A stretch of DNA of 64,000 nt from Craspedostauros australis (GCA_026770025.1 JAMXDE010000004.1:868001-932000), one strand, 5' to 3'. Counted from the stretch's first letter, positions 12,485 to 24,600 are shown. Numbers and translations: made by a program. The notes: a model not told the origin generated them from the letters alone.

Positions 12485-14547
12485 GGGGTGAGCGGTGTTG
12501 CCTACATGTGCCCGATGTATATGTATGGGAAAGTGCTTGCTCTACTCTACTCGTGGAGTCGTAGAGTATGCTCATTTCCATGCTCTACGTCATACTTCAT
12601 TGCTTCACTTCATGGCAAAGATGAGCAGTTGACAATGATGGTGGTGGCGGCGACAGTGGCGGTGATTGTGATGACAGACATGCTTCGTTAGAGGGGACCG
12701 TTCTTGGAATGCAAGATGGTACGAGTACGTACATGTAGAGCATAATATTAGACATGTAGTACAAGCGAAAGTACCACTCTAATCATTCCTAACAGTTCCG
12801 TAGAATCGATCTGACAAGTTCTTCATCCAAAGATTTACTATGGTGCAGTGGATCTCTGGAGCGCAACAGGCATTGGACGATAGCTGCATCGTTGGAACTG
12901 ATCCATTTCAGCACAACGAAGACAACGACAGAACCCCGAAGACCGCTGGAACGAAAATACATGCATGCACCCGTTTGGCACAAGAGAGGAGAGTGATCCT
13001 CCGATTTTCTGCTCGTCGAGCAGTTGGATCATGGAGGTATGGCTCGTACTCTGGCGGCATGATACTCTGCGTGGTCGGCAGAGCTATTCCAATGGATGCA
13101 ATTGGCCATCGAGCAGGTGGCCGCGCGAACTCATACTTGTGCGTGATCATTCACGCAAATGCACCAGCGCATGACAACACACCAGGAGCAGCACAACAGG
13201 GAGGAAGTGCCGATCCAAATGATGGCGCAGAACCAGCCGATTTGCTGAAGTTGCCTGTGAGGTGGAGAGTCGGCACTTGGATCAGATTCAAGTTGGATGC
13301 ATGACGCGGCAGAAAGGAGACGCACGGCAACGCCAAGACTCGGATTTGATGGGATCTCTTGTCGTTTCGTGTTCTTGTGCGGTACATACAGGTAGAAAGT
13401 GTTTTCTGTATCTGGAAAGGGATGGAGTTGGATTGTCCTTGAGCGCTGTTGCGATGCTGCTCCATGCCATCGCATCGCGAGCTTTGCCATCGAAGCCAAG
13501 GTCGGAATTGGCGTCCAACTCGGCTCAAAGGTGGAAGTGGCCGTACTATTCGAACACGGAACTCCAACATGATCCCTCCGGGACGCCTCATCAACTCGAC
13601 TCGTTCTCGTATCCGTAAACTAGAGGCATGGCATCACACGACACAGACAGCGCTTGCCTCTCCCCAGAAAGAGAAAGAGAAAGAGAGGGGGCACACCAAC
13701 AACTGGCAGAAGATTCCACCCCTTGCACTTGTACGTCTGAGTTGGTCGTGCTCTTGTGGCACGAGCCGCATTCGTCCGATTCTCCAAGCGCCTTTTGCAG
13801 ACACGCGATGACTCTCTTGGGCTCAGTGACATGTTTGACACATATGTGTTGATACGGAAGGGCGACCAGACGTGGGAGGACCATCATTTCCCAACCAACC
13901 AAGGATGCTTTCGGTCGTGGATACATTCCCACTCGCAGCGGGACACCGTCGTCAGAATCTGACACCGCAACACCGTTTCGTCATGCTGCAGCGAGAAAAC
14001 ACATCAAACAGATCGAACACATCACCACATCGTCATCGACATCATCATCATCATCATCGCATCCACCCACATCCGCTGTCACACCCATCATCACACCACC
14101 CTCGCACTTGAGTCGTACCATACTCTCGTACGAGTATTCGTGGTCATCAACAACGCCTCCACCTATTGTACCATATTGGTATAATACATACCAGACATAC
14201 CACACACACTCCGCGAACAACTCCGCCAACAACCTCGCCAACAACAGCAACTGAGGGCGCTACCATTGACGTTCGTATCTTGTCCACGTCGCATGCGAGA
14301 GAAAGCGAGATCGAGGAACACTACTCCTCGTACCCCTGCGGCCACCTGTACCCCTGCCTGCACCCACACCACCACCACCACCACCACCACCAATAGAGGA
14401 GGATTCAACGACCGAACGAACAATCAGCACATCACGCAGACAGAAAGCAAGAACGAAGCGAACTCGTATCAGTAAAGACAGACGATCTCGTTGGAGAGAC
14501 GGACAGAGCTATTGAGAAACACAGCGACAGCGACAGCAACAGCCATC
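12485..14547. other. Intergenic region, simple repeats only
   Basis: No supportable gene. I see GA-rich runs near 13672-13690, a CAT triplet run at about 14038-14060, and a CAC/CCA run at about 14366-14394 just upstream of the ATP-grasp gene. The remaining frames are short and mutually overlapping. Confidence 0.5.
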
Positions 14548-16461
14548 ATGGGTCAAATCATCTCCGTTCTTTCCCACACGTCCACCTACTACAGGGGATT
14601 CCTCTACTACTTGGCGGGCGCAGGTCGGCACGGGCAGTACTCCATCAAGGGCGATGACGCCAAGCTGCCCCCCGGGCTGCAAACCAAGGCGTCGGACTCC
14701 GCTGAGACCAAGCTCTTCAAGCAGCATGCTCGCATCCACCTCTTCAGTCTGGCGTCCGCGTTCTACCTCTACAACAAGCCGCACTACCGCAAAGGCAGTT
14801 ACAGGGATGATCTGATCGACAATCTACGCAATGTGGCCATCCCAGGAACTGGAATCCCCCTCTCGCTCTTCGTCAGGAGCAGGTGGGTTGCCATGGGATT
14901 TCTGATGACGGCCTACCCTGCCGTCAGCCTGGTGTCGTCTCTTCAGAAATGGTTCCTCTCCAAGTTCCAGAACTCGCTGAGCTCCGAATTTGCGACGCGA
15001 TTGCTGGCCCCCGATGATTGGTTCACCTACTGGAGGCTCAATTGCAACGTGGTCGGCCTGCACGCGCTGCTGAATGACATGCCGACCGGGTACGGCATGG
15101 AGAACAAATGGACCTTCCTGGAGGAAGGCGATCAGCTCGGCGTCCCCGTCAGCCCGTACCTCAAGACGCCGGGCATCGTGGTGAAGCACAGGAACGAGGA
15201 GGGCGGGATGGGAATCCACTTCTACAAGAATGCAACCGACGGCGGTGACTGGATCATCCAGAAGGTCATTGCCAACTCGGAATGGGTCTCCACCCTCCTC
15301 CCATCCAACGCGCCTCTGTCCACCTTCCGCGTCATCACGCAGAGCAGGGCCTCGCTCGACATCAACAAGAAACCCAGCTTCGCGGACGTCACGGCCCTGT
15401 CCTGCGTCTTCCGTGCCGGCCGCGCAGGAGCCGCGACGGATCACGATTCCATCCTCTTCGACGTCGATGTCAACACGGGCCTTATCAAGGGCGGAACGAC
15501 GAACGCGCACTGGTACCGGCTCGGGCTGCACGAGGCGTTGCCGGGACGCTGTCCTTGGAGGTCGCACCATGGATACAAGGCCCATCCAGATGGCGACATC
15601 GCGGTGTCGGGTAACTACGTGCCCGACATCAAGGCCATGCTAGCGTTGGTTGAAGATGCTCATCTCAGCATGTGCCCAGACGTCCCGATGGCAGGATGGG
15701 ACGTTGTGCTCAGCTCCGATCCGGCTCTTCCTGTCTGCCTCCTCGAAGTGAATCTGTCTTGCAACTTTTTCCGCGGATCATTCGATCTCAAGGTACGTTC
15801 GTTGCATGCATGCAGGCATACTTGGTCGTTTGTTTTGTCATCGTGGTTGGCGCCACACAGATCAGATGGGACGTTTGCCATTCCACAATGTCCTTGGGGC
15901 TGGAGCCCTCGGTTCCATACCAATTCATCCATCCATCGTCATGTTCTTCGCTTCGTGGTACCACATGCATGCAAACATTGCAATGTTGACATTTCCCGCA
16001 CGCGCTTCAACTTGCGACCCTTGTTGGTCTATCCGCTTTGGGGTCTGCATCTGCATTTTTGATGGAAGGAGGGCGAACGCAAACGCGCTTGTTCTTTCGC
16101 AGGCGAAAAGGGCCCACGGGGCCAAGGTGTCTGGAATCGCGATCATGGAAGTTCGTCTTTGATGTTGATGTCGTTGTTTGCATGCCATGAGTGTGGTTAT
16201 TCATGTGGGCAAAAGGGTGGGAACATCATGTGCTCTGCATGGACCACAACTAACCCGGCCACACCAACCCTTCTTCGTGTTTCTCTCATCCCAACCTGTC
16301 CACCATGACACTTGGACCATTATGGTGCGCTGTCGCCACGCGACCACAAATACATCCGCTCCCTCCAGGTATACTTGGACTTCATTGATGAGTCCTTTGC
16401 CCGCCTCCAAGCCCAACGACTCACGGCGGATGCTGGTGGCAAAACATTCAAAGTGGCTTGA
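14548..16461 (+). CDS. Sugar-transfer-associated-type ATP-grasp protein
   Basis: Two exons, 14548-15792 and 16369-16461, separated by a 576-bp intron (donor GTACGT, acceptor CTCCAG, phase 0), giving about 445 residues. The start at 14548 gives MGQIIS, a glycine-2/serine-6 pattern typical of N-myristoylation; the frame is open a further 19 codons upstream. A hydrophobic stretch WVAMGFLMTAYPAVSLV (about residues 112-128) could anchor it to a membrane. The C-terminal half matches the ATP-grasp fold seen in sugar-transfer-associated proteins: STFRVITQ, DSILFDVDVNTGLIKGG, HPDGDIAVSG, the MAGWDVV box and the metal/ATP-binding LLEVNLSCNF. The second exon adds 31 residues of charged helix. ATP-grasp enzymes ligate a carboxylate to an amine or other nucleophile; the substrate here is unknown. 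Family assignment is from motif recall, not a search. Confidence 0.78.
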
Positions 16462-17027
16462 TTTTGAAGTGCGCTGCACGCTCGTGACGCGGCCAGCGTT
16501 GCGTTCTTCCGAAGGATAGACAGCACGATACCGCTATCAGATGGTAGCACTTGACAACGAGAGCACCGTCTGTGCCGCGCTCGACTCAACTAGACCGGTG
16601 GATGTGCGAGGAGCAAAGCGAATACATCGTACAAGTGCCAGTACTCCGGAAGGCTCAGCTTCATGTCACGCTATTAGTGCTGTTTGCTGGATGCTATTTT
16701 AGAGTTTGGCGACCCATGAAATAGGACAAAAAGGCAGCAAATTGCACTTCAGACTGACGCTTCTTGCATGACATCAACCGTTCGCCGCCCACGATACGTG
16801 CAAGCGCAAGCAGAGCACGAATAGGTGTAGAGTCTTGTTGTTATTGGGCTGTATAATAGTTCATGGTTGACATGCCATTATGCTATCTACGAGCGAGATT
16901 ATGATGACGAAATGACTTGCGCACGCTGCGGTTGTGTTGTGAACAGCCTTTCCACAGGATGCGGCAACCCATCGCTGGCAACAAAGTGTGGTATGGCGTA
17001 CGAGCACGGGATAGGAAAGCGCTGCGC
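16462..17027. other. Convergent intergenic region
   Basis: About 560 bp between the 3' ends of the ATP-grasp gene (+) and alpha-tubulin (-). It should hold both poly(A) sites; I see no gene or repeat in it. Confidence 0.5.
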
Positions 17028-18860
17028 TTAGTACTCCTCGTCGAAGCCTCCCTCCTTGTTCTCTCCGGAGTCGGCGCCGACCTCCTCGTAATCCTTCTCG
17101 AGGGCGGCAAGATCCTCACGGGCCTCGGAGAATTCACCTTCCTCCATACCCTCACCGACGTACCAGTGGACGAATGCACGCTTGGCGTACATGAGGTCGA
17201 ACTTGTGGTCGATGCGAGACAGGGCCTCGGCGATGGCGGTGGTGTTGGCGACCATGCAAACGGCACGCTTGACCTCGGCCAAGTCGCCGCCTGGGACCTG
17301 CTTTGGTGGCTGGTAGTTGATTCCGCACTTGAAGCCGGTTGGGCACCAGTCGACGAACTGGATGGTGCGCTTGGTCTTGATGGTGGCGACAGCGGCGTTG
17401 ACGTCCTTGGGGACGACGTCTCCGCGGTACATGAGGCAGCATGCCATGTACTTTCCGTGGCGTGGGTCGCACTTGGTCATCATGTTGGTCGGCTCGAAGA
17501 CAGAGTTGGTGATCTCGGAGACGGAGAGGGACTCGTGGAAGGCCTTCTCGGCGGAGATGACCGGAGCGTACGAGGTCAGCATGAAGTGGATGCGTGGGTA
17601 TGGCACCAAGTTGGTCTGGAACTCGGTGACATCGACGTTGAGCGCACCATCGAAACGGAGGGAGGCGGTCAGGGAGGAGATGACCTGGGCGATGAGGCGG
17701 TTCAAGTTGGTGTAGGTTGGGCGCTCAATGTCGAGGTTGCGACGGCAGACATCGTACAGGGCCTCGTTGTCAAGGCAGAAGGTGCAGTCGGTGTGCTCGA
17801 GGAGGGCGTGGGTGGAGAGGACGCTGTTGTATGGCTCCACCACGGCAGTGGAGACCTGTGGGGATGGCGAGACGGCGAAGGAGAGCTTGGACTTGCGGCC
17901 GTAGTCGACGCTGAGGCGCTCCAAGAGGAGAGATCCGAGACCGGATCCTGTTCCTCCTCCGGTGGCGTGGTGGACGAGGAATCCCTGAAGGCCGGTACAG
18001 TTGTCGGCGAGCTTGCGGATGCGGTCGAGGACGAGATCGACGATCTCCTTTCCGATGGTGTAGTGACCACGGGCGTAGTTGTTGGCGGCATCCTCCTTTC
18101 CAGAGATGATCTGCTCAGGGTGGTAGAGCTTGGCGTAGGCTCCGGAGCGGACTTCATCGCACACGGTTGGCTCCAGATCGACGTAGACGGCACGTGGGAC
18201 GTGCTTTCCGGACTGGGTCTCAGAGAAGAAGGTGTTGAAGGAGTCATCGGCGACACCGACGGACTTGTCGGATGGCATGGAACCATCTGGCGTGATGCCG
18301 TGCTCGAGGCAGTAAAGCTCCCAGCAGTTGTTTCCGGCCTGGATACCGGCTTGTCCCAGATGGATGGAGATGCACTCTGTACGTATCGTATGAGGATTTG
18401 TTGTTGTTGTTGTTATCGTTCATGTCATGGTAGGGATGCGTTGGGCGTGTGCGGTTTGTTACGGTTGCGCATCATGGCGACATCGCGAATGAAAAATCGA
18501 CAACGGCGAAGGCAAGAGCAAGGCAGGAAGGTGAGACATTGCGTGATGGTAGAGTTGGTTGTCTGTTGCGTGTGCACTGCCATCTAATCACATCGTGGAA
18601 GTTGGGCCGTTCTTCATCACCGTCAGGTTTTTTCGCCATGGTCGGCAATCTTCGTACTGTATCTTTAATCCAACCACGCGGGTACACGCAGACGCGAGTA
18701 CCGCGCAAAGGGAACACCAGGCTGGCGAGGCAACACCAGCAAGCTCCGCATTCACGATGCCATGTATCCTCCAAAGATCCGCCTTGGCATTTGGGCGCAG
18801 GTCGCCGCAATGCCGTCACCGTGGTCATCCTGTGACAGCCGTATCGAACGTACCACGCAT
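17028..18860 (-). CDS. Alpha-tubulin
   Basis: The subunit that pairs with beta-tubulin to form microtubules in cytoplasm, spindle and, where present, flagella. Exon 1 is only 7 nt (18854-18860, ATGCGTG); a 477-bp intron (18377-18853, donor GTACGT, acceptor ACAG) follows, then exon 2 (17028-18376). Joined, they read [17 protein letters not shown] and give 451 residues, the normal alpha-tubulin length. The MREC autoregulatory start, lysine 40 (the acetylation site), the GTP-binding loop [10 protein letters not shown], the M-loop region and the C-terminal acidic tail ending in EEY (detyrosination-type tyrosine) are all present. The antisense strand is open for 556 codons, a shadow of the strongly biased codon use. 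It is divergent from the RPAC2 gene. Confidence 0.97.
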
Positions 18861-19476
18861 GATGAAAGTTGGAAGGTTGGCTTGAGAGGCTTGGTGGTGT
18901 TGGATGCAAACGCTGAAAGGAGGTATTACTCTCGCGACAAGAGATCAACCAGTTGTTTTTATGACCTTCGTAGCTGTTGCTGCTTCCGTTCTTGTTGCCA
19001 AACCTGTTGTTGCTGTTGCCGCGTTGTCCTCGATCGTTGGGTGTGTCTCCACGCTGCTGTTGCCAGCTTCTGTTCGATGACCGTGGATTGCCTTGTCGTG
19101 TTTTTGTCGGTCGTATCTTCCGCGTAACCGTTCGTGTTCTCGTCAAAGGCAACAGGTGCGCGCCGGCGTGTCTTGTTTCAATCATGACTCGATCGATCCA
19201 TCATTTTCAAAAATTCAGCCAAGCCTCAAAAGTTATGCGTATTTGGTGCCTGTGCTTATTTGCCACCATTCCCACAACCAACCAAATGGAAAATCTTGGT
19301 CGGAACACCCAGATTCATCCCTCTTCATGGTGCCATCACCACCGACATCACCACTCTCAGGCCTGGCCACCCAGACTTCCACAACCTCACGAATCACCTT
19401 TCCCATCACGCAATACGCACTCACACCCAAGAGAGTTCACATACACGCATACACGCGCACACGCACCGTTGGTATC
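18861..19476. promoter_or_regulatory. Shared divergent promoter region, tubulin/RPAC2
   Basis: 616 bp separate the start codons of alpha-tubulin (-) and the polymerase subunit (+), so both promoters must lie here or overlap. I cannot point to a convincing TATA box or initiator. The open frames within it have no recognisable domain. Confidence 0.4.
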
Positions 19477-19953
19477 ATGTCCGTGAATGAAGTCAAGCTC
19501 CAGATCGCCCCCATGACCTTGGAGGTCCGAGGGACGGGGGCACCCACGAATCGAACATTTGCCATCGGCAATGAGGATCACACGCTGGGCAACTCGCTGC
19601 GGCACGTCCTGGTCAACAACGCCAAGGTCGGATTCGCGGGGTACTCCGTGCCGCATCCTTCCGAACCCGTGGTCCACATCCGCGTTCAGACGCACAAGGG
19701 TTCGGACGTGACGGCGCTGGATGCTCTGCAGGAGGCGTGCGAGACGCTCGTGAGCCAGTGCCAAGTGGTGCTGGACAAGCTGGAGCAGGAGGTCCCGGAG
19801 ATCAAGACGGATCGGGCGGAGCTGGCGGAGAAGCTGCGTCTCATGGATGAGGAGCAGGAAGAAGATGAGGACGAAGAAGGGGAAGGCATGGAAGTTATCG
19901 AGGAGGATGGTGATGGTGATGTCGCTGGGAGGCGCGGTAATGCCATGTGTTGA
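19477..19953 (+). CDS. RNA polymerase I/III subunit AC19 (RPAC2)
   Basis: A 158-residue single-exon gene. The ATG at 19477 gives MSVNEVKLQI and places the conserved core at the usual distance; the upstream open frame is Pro/Ser/His-rich and not conserved-looking. The core GNEDHTLGNSLRHVLVNN, GFAGYSVPHPSEPVVHIR and the heptad-rich segment TALDALQEACETLVSQCQVV is the alpha-subunit-like dimerisation domain that pairs with AC40 in polymerases I and III. YSVPHPSE distinguishes AC19 from the polymerase II paralogue RPB11. An acidic tail of about 30 residues (EEQEEDEDEEGEGMEV) follows, longer than in yeast. It acts in nucleolus and nucleoplasm in rRNA, tRNA and 5S synthesis. Confidence 0.93.
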   Translation: MSVNEVKLQIAPMTLEVRGTGAPTNRTFAIGNEDHTLGNSLRHVLVNNAKVGFAGYSVPHPSEPVVHIRVQTHKGSDVTALDALQEACETLVSQCQVVLDKLEQEVPEIKTDRAELAEKLRLMDEEQEEDEDEEGEGMEVIEEDGDGDVAGRRGNAMC

Positions 19954-20192
19954 AATATAATTGCATCAATATCAAAATACCGCGAAAAGGCGAGCAAACT
20001 GCCATGCCCGATATTTCTATTCATTTCGTGACCTTTAAGTGGGTGAAACAACAGAATTTTGCTCCATTGTCATACAGTACTGATGTTTGCTGCTTATTTG
20101 TATGCGGCGAATTACTGGTTTACTATTTGCTACTGCGTACAAGAGTGTGTGTGTGGCTTGTTTACTGTTATATGTATGTTGGTACGATGTCA

Positions 20193-20780
20193 TCACTCCT
20201 CATCGTCGCTGCTGTCCTCGTCGCTGCTGTCCTCGTCATCCCTTGGCTCATTCTGGCTGGTCCCCAACAAGTGGTCTCCAAGTAGGTCGAGGCCGTCGAA
20301 TTCATCTAATGCGTACTCTGGGGGAGGTGCATCAATACCGCCACCTGCAACCCACAGGAGGCCCTGGCCTTCTTGTGCAGCAGCAGCTTCTTCTTCTTCT
20401 TCTTGTTGTTGTTTGGCTCGTGCAGCAGCTTCGTCTTGTGCTGCAGCATCAGCTTCCCTCTTGGCTCGTGCCGCCACAGCCGCGGTCTTCACCGCAAACG
20501 CTCGGGCTCTCGCCGCTGCTGATGGTTTGACGCGTGGGGATTTCCCCGGCGGCGACAAAGAGCAATTGATCACCCCACCGCAGAGCTCCGTAGTGGCTCT
20601 CCTTGGCGGTTGGGGGGAGCGGGCCGCTGCCATCGCGACGCCATGGGCGATCGCGGCATCAACACCGCGCCTGGTTGGTGCGGGTGTTGGTTCGGTGTGG
20701 TGGATGGCGTTTTTTTTGTTTTTGTGGGTGATTTGTGTTTCTTGTCCTTCCGCTTTTTCTTGTGCGCTTTGCTTTTGGTC
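20193..20780 (-). CDS. 3' part of split host gene (unknown protein)
   Basis: This is the C-terminal coding part of the gene whose 5' exons lie at 59278-60814. The 38.5-kb transposon nest separates them. The reading runs from a Lys-rich stretch (TKSKAHKKKRKDKKHKSPT) into an Ala/Arg-rich and Glu-rich segment and ends in the acidic DEDSSDEDSSDDEE. The Lys-rich start and the acidic end lie in frames that differ by one base, and the change falls at an 8-base A run (20710-20717). That is either a real 1-nt loss, a sequencing error, or a sign that the protein stops at 20570 in the first frame. The ATG at 20797 that seems to open this frame is formed partly from LINE-B sequence, so it is not the native start. 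I do not recognise the family. Confidence 0.55.
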   Translation of the reverse strand, partial: DQKQSAQEKAEGQETQITHKNKKNAIHHTEPTPAPTRRGVDAAIAHGVAMAAARSPQPPRRATTELCGGVINCSLSPPGKSPRVKPSAAARARAFAVKTAAVAARAKREADAAAQDEAAARAKQQQEEEEEAAAAQEGQGLLWVAGGGIDAPPPEYALDEFDGLDLLGDHLLGTSQNEPRDDEDSSDEDSSDDEE

Positions 20781-20794
20781 TTGGAGTGTTTGCT
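20781..20794. repeat. LINE-B target-site duplication, left copy
   Basis: TTGGAGTGTTTGCT, repeated exactly at 59264-59277. Host coding sequence reads continuously when only one copy is kept. Confidence 0.9.
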
Positions 20795-20812
20795 CATAAT
20801 ACCAGAACCCGA

Positions 20813-20821
20813 AAATCCAAA
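20813..20821. repeat. MULE 9-bp target-site duplication, left copy
   Basis: AAATCCAAA, repeated directly at 49526-49534, immediately outside the terminal inverted repeats. Nine bases is the canonical Mutator duplication length. Confidence 0.9.
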
Positions 20822-20839
20822 GAGGAAATTCATTAGGGG

Positions 20840-21526
20840 AGTTAGGATTCGAGCGTAGGCGTCGAATCGGTGGAGAATGCCTCGTGAATCTGCCGGCTTC
20901 GGGATAGCCGTGTGATGCAGTTCAAGAGAGAGGTGTGCTGGTTGAAGAGTTATAACTGTAACGATGCGTAGAAGAGTGCTTTGAAGCTAATCTTTGTCTG
21001 TGTTTATTATGAGTTAGCTTGTGGTGTTAATAGGGTGAAGAAACGATGTCACACAACTTGGTGAGACCCTGCACTGATGTACTTGGTTCAGTGCTACAGG
21101 GTATACTGTCATTACAGCGCCTTGCTCTCCACACACGTAGATACACTGCAGTGTAGATCATGGCACATAGCAGTGACGACCATGAGGCAGTGGCTGTGGT
21201 TGGAGCTGGCTCTCGGATTCCATTGCTTGAGTTGAAGCAGGTTGGATACACGCGTTAAGACTACGGCAGTGGTGCAGTAGTCATCAGCATGGAGGGAATC
21301 GAGGTATGTTGTAGTAAAAGGATCTGAGGAGCATATAGTTCCCAAGGTGGAATGTGAGTCAGGTCGGTCATGGTTGAGTCATGATGGATTCGTGAATGGA
21401 GGAGAGAAAGGAGGAGAAAAGATTTGGTGGTCGATCAGGTCGGAAGATTTCGCGCCAAAACAAGAATTTCTCCCATCAGGTTGATACCGTGTTCGGTATT
21501 AGTCTGTCCCTCATTGAATCTCAACT
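20840..21526 (-). repeat. Copia 3' LTR
   Basis: 687 bp, matching 29284-29970 at a constant offset of 8444 bases with no difference noticed. In element orientation it follows a short polypurine tract. Confidence 0.93.
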
Positions 21527-21610
21527 CTCCCTCTCAGTGTTGGGTCGTGATTGGAGTTGTGGTATCGATGAAAACTTCATCCTTCGTTGTTGTTTGTTGT
21601 TTGCTGGTTG

Positions 21611-24600
21611 TTACCAGCCCATGATTTTGGATCGTAGGTATTCGAAGACTGCGATGGACAATCCTTTGGTGAAGATGTCTGCAAGCTGCTCCGGAGTGGC
21701 GATGTGCTGGATGCAAATGAAACCTGCCTTGACCCAGTACCAAAAGAAATGCCACTTGGTCAGAAAATGCTTGGTGCGCGCGGTCGGCTGGTGATTGGTG
21801 GCTAGAGAAATGCAAGCTTGGTTGTCCTCGAAGACAGTGCACTGGAGGTTGGTGTGCAGCGGCATGTCGGTGCCGGCGTTATTGATCACTTGGCGAATGA
21901 GCTGTTGGATGGGAATCAATGTTCGCATTGCCAGGGAGAGAGCGGCGTATTCGGACTCCATTGTGGATAACGCGATCTCAGTTTGGAGTTTCGACTTCCA
22001 AATGAGAGGGCATCCACCCAATGTGATGAGATATCCCGTGCGTGATTTCACCGACACTGGATCTTTGCTGTCCTCACGTTGGTAGAGGCCTGCGAAGTCA
22101 GCGTCCACGTAGCACTTGAGATCGAGTTGCCCTGTAGGGCGAACGATGGTGCCCATGGTTTCAGTGTGCTTGAGATAGCGCATGATGCGCTTGATCGCTT
22201 TGGCATGTGATCGGCGGGGATCGTGTCCGAAGCGAGCGACTTGGGAGACTGCGAAGGCGAGATCGGGACGAGTGTTCGTCGTGAGGTAGAGCAACATTCC
22301 GACAACAGAGCGGTAGTTCCATTTCTCGTTCATGGCTGGTTCGTCCTTGCACTGTCCGAGTGCGAGTTGGGTAGTAGGTACCGGACATGGATTGCAGTTC
22401 GACATCTTCGTTGTCTCCAGGATCTTTTTGATCAATCCTGGCTGTCGGAGATGAACTACATCCGCTTTTGGATCGCGGCAGAGTTCGATCCCCAGGAACT
22501 CGGTGAAGCTGCCTTCCTGAGTGAGCTCGAACCCAAGTTCACGCATTGATGCAATGAATTCGTCGGCATCCTTCTTGGTCTTGGAGGCAATTCCTGCATC
22601 GTCAACGTAGAGAACGATCATGATGTTGCGCTTGATGAACAAGCATTGCTCTTGGTCGCAGGCTGTGAAGCCAACTGTGATTAGAGCTCGTATGAGGTGC
22701 TCGTACCACAGGCGCGGGGCGATCGTCAATCCGTAGAGACTTTTGCAAAGTCGGAGACAGGTGTTGGGTCCCTTGCTTGACTTGAAGCCGCGAGGAAGGT
22801 GAAGATGAACAGGCTTGTGGATGGAGGCCTGCACGAAGGCGTTGGTGAAGTCGATTGACGTGGTTGTCCAACCCATCACGATGGATGTGCTCAGGAAGAT
22901 GCGAACCGATGACCAGGCCACGACTGGTGCGTAGGTGGATGCATCCTCATTCATGAGGTCTCCGCGGCAACACCAGCGACCCTTGTACTTCTTGATAGTA
23001 CCATCTGGTAAGCGCTTGCGACGGAAGACCCAGGTCCCTGGGAAGATTCGATCATTGACGACGTCGGCCTTTTGAATTTCTTCCCATGTTCCCTTTTCGG
23101 TAAGTGCCTTGATTTCCTTTTCGGCTGCCTGCATCCACTCGTCCTTGTTGTCGTCGCGAATTGCTTCGTCGAAGGAAAGGGTGTCAGGGTCATTGCTGGA
23201 TGCCTTGTACGTGGATGAGCGTTCGGCGATATCCAGATCGCCACCTGTTGCGAAGTAGCTCATCATGTGTCCATCAACGTAAGTTGGGAAGTTTGTCGAG
23301 TCTCGTTGTGGTTCGATGATCGAGACAGCGTAGGCATGCTGTTCGATGTTAGCCCACTCGTGTTCTGGAATGCATGTTGCTGTGTCCAGGATGGACGATG
23401 GGTCAACTTCAAGTGTCGATCCGATTTTGTCGGAGACGCGCGTTGCTGGAGCCACCTTGAGAGGTGCTGTGTTGGTCTCGATCATCCCTTGGACAAACTT
23501 CTCGACTTCGAATGCACTTGGCTGTGGCCATGGCCCTGGACGAATCGTCGTGACTTGACGACGGAGTAGTTCGAATGCGAGACGATAGCGATGATTCTCA
23601 GAGATGGCGTTCCACACGGAGCGAGTCCTTTTGAAGAATGTGTTTCCACTGATTCTGGATTCGGGAGGAAGAAAACCCTTCATCATCAAGTATTCCGGAT
23701 CCTGATACGACCATGGCTCTGGTTTGGCCGATGACATGTAGTCAAAAGCATCGAAGCTGGGGTTCATGATGCCAGTTCGTATGAAAGCGCTCAGTCTGTT
23801 GACGAATTGGCCGACGGCGTAGTCAGTCGCTTGTCTCCTGAGGTCGTCGCAACGAATCTCGCAGTGAAGGTCGACTTCGAAGTGTCTCTCCATGTCCGCG
23901 TAGAAGTCCTCGTAGACGTCTTGGAATGGCGTTGGTCCTTCTTCGACCATGTCGTCTGGATCCGGCTGCCACCAATCGGCCATGTTGATGCTTGCTTCTT
24001 CTGCTTTAGCCGGCTTTGGGGTGAACGTTGGAAGGACGATGTTGGTTGGTTGTGGATTCAACGTATTGAATCGACCTCGAAGTCTGCGCAACAAGTAGTG
24101 AGCGTCCACCTTGAATTGATGTAGGTCGATGGAGAGAGAGTCGCTGCCTTCGCGTTGGAGAGGTTCGATTGTATGTAGGCAATCGACAATAGCTTGTGAG
24201 AATGTTATGATCGACGACGAGTCGGGGTGCAATTCCCTGGGTGTCATGGCCTGGTCAATCTCTTCCAAGGTAGCTACTGCGGGGCAGAAGTAGTAATCGT
24301 CGGTGTCCTCGTCGTCCAACCAGGCTGCTTTGCCTCCCAAACGCGCGTACGTGAATCGCTTTGGTTGTTTGCGACTTCTCGTGCTTCGAGGTCTTGATGG
24401 CGTTGACTCGGGCTTCGGCGTGGTAGTTGTCGTGGACTTAGTATCAACTGGCGTTGGAGCTAAAGGTGGTAATGGAGTTGCCTGTTCTGAAATTGGCGAC
24501 TCTCGGAGAGGTGAACTCAATTGCGGTTGAAGTGTTCGCTGATCCGGTGACTCTATAGTAGGGTCAGGTACCGGGGACTCATAGGGAGCTCCCTCTGTCG

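Noticed and set aside
16917-18587. A 556-codon plus-strand open frame across alpha-tubulin
   Set aside because: It is the antisense shadow of the highly codon-biased tubulin gene; its residues show no domain.
20570-20833. A free-standing small basic gene starting at 20797
   Set aside because: Its ATG overlaps the LINE-B junction, and its codons continue the exon that ends at 59278, so it is the 3' half of a split gene.
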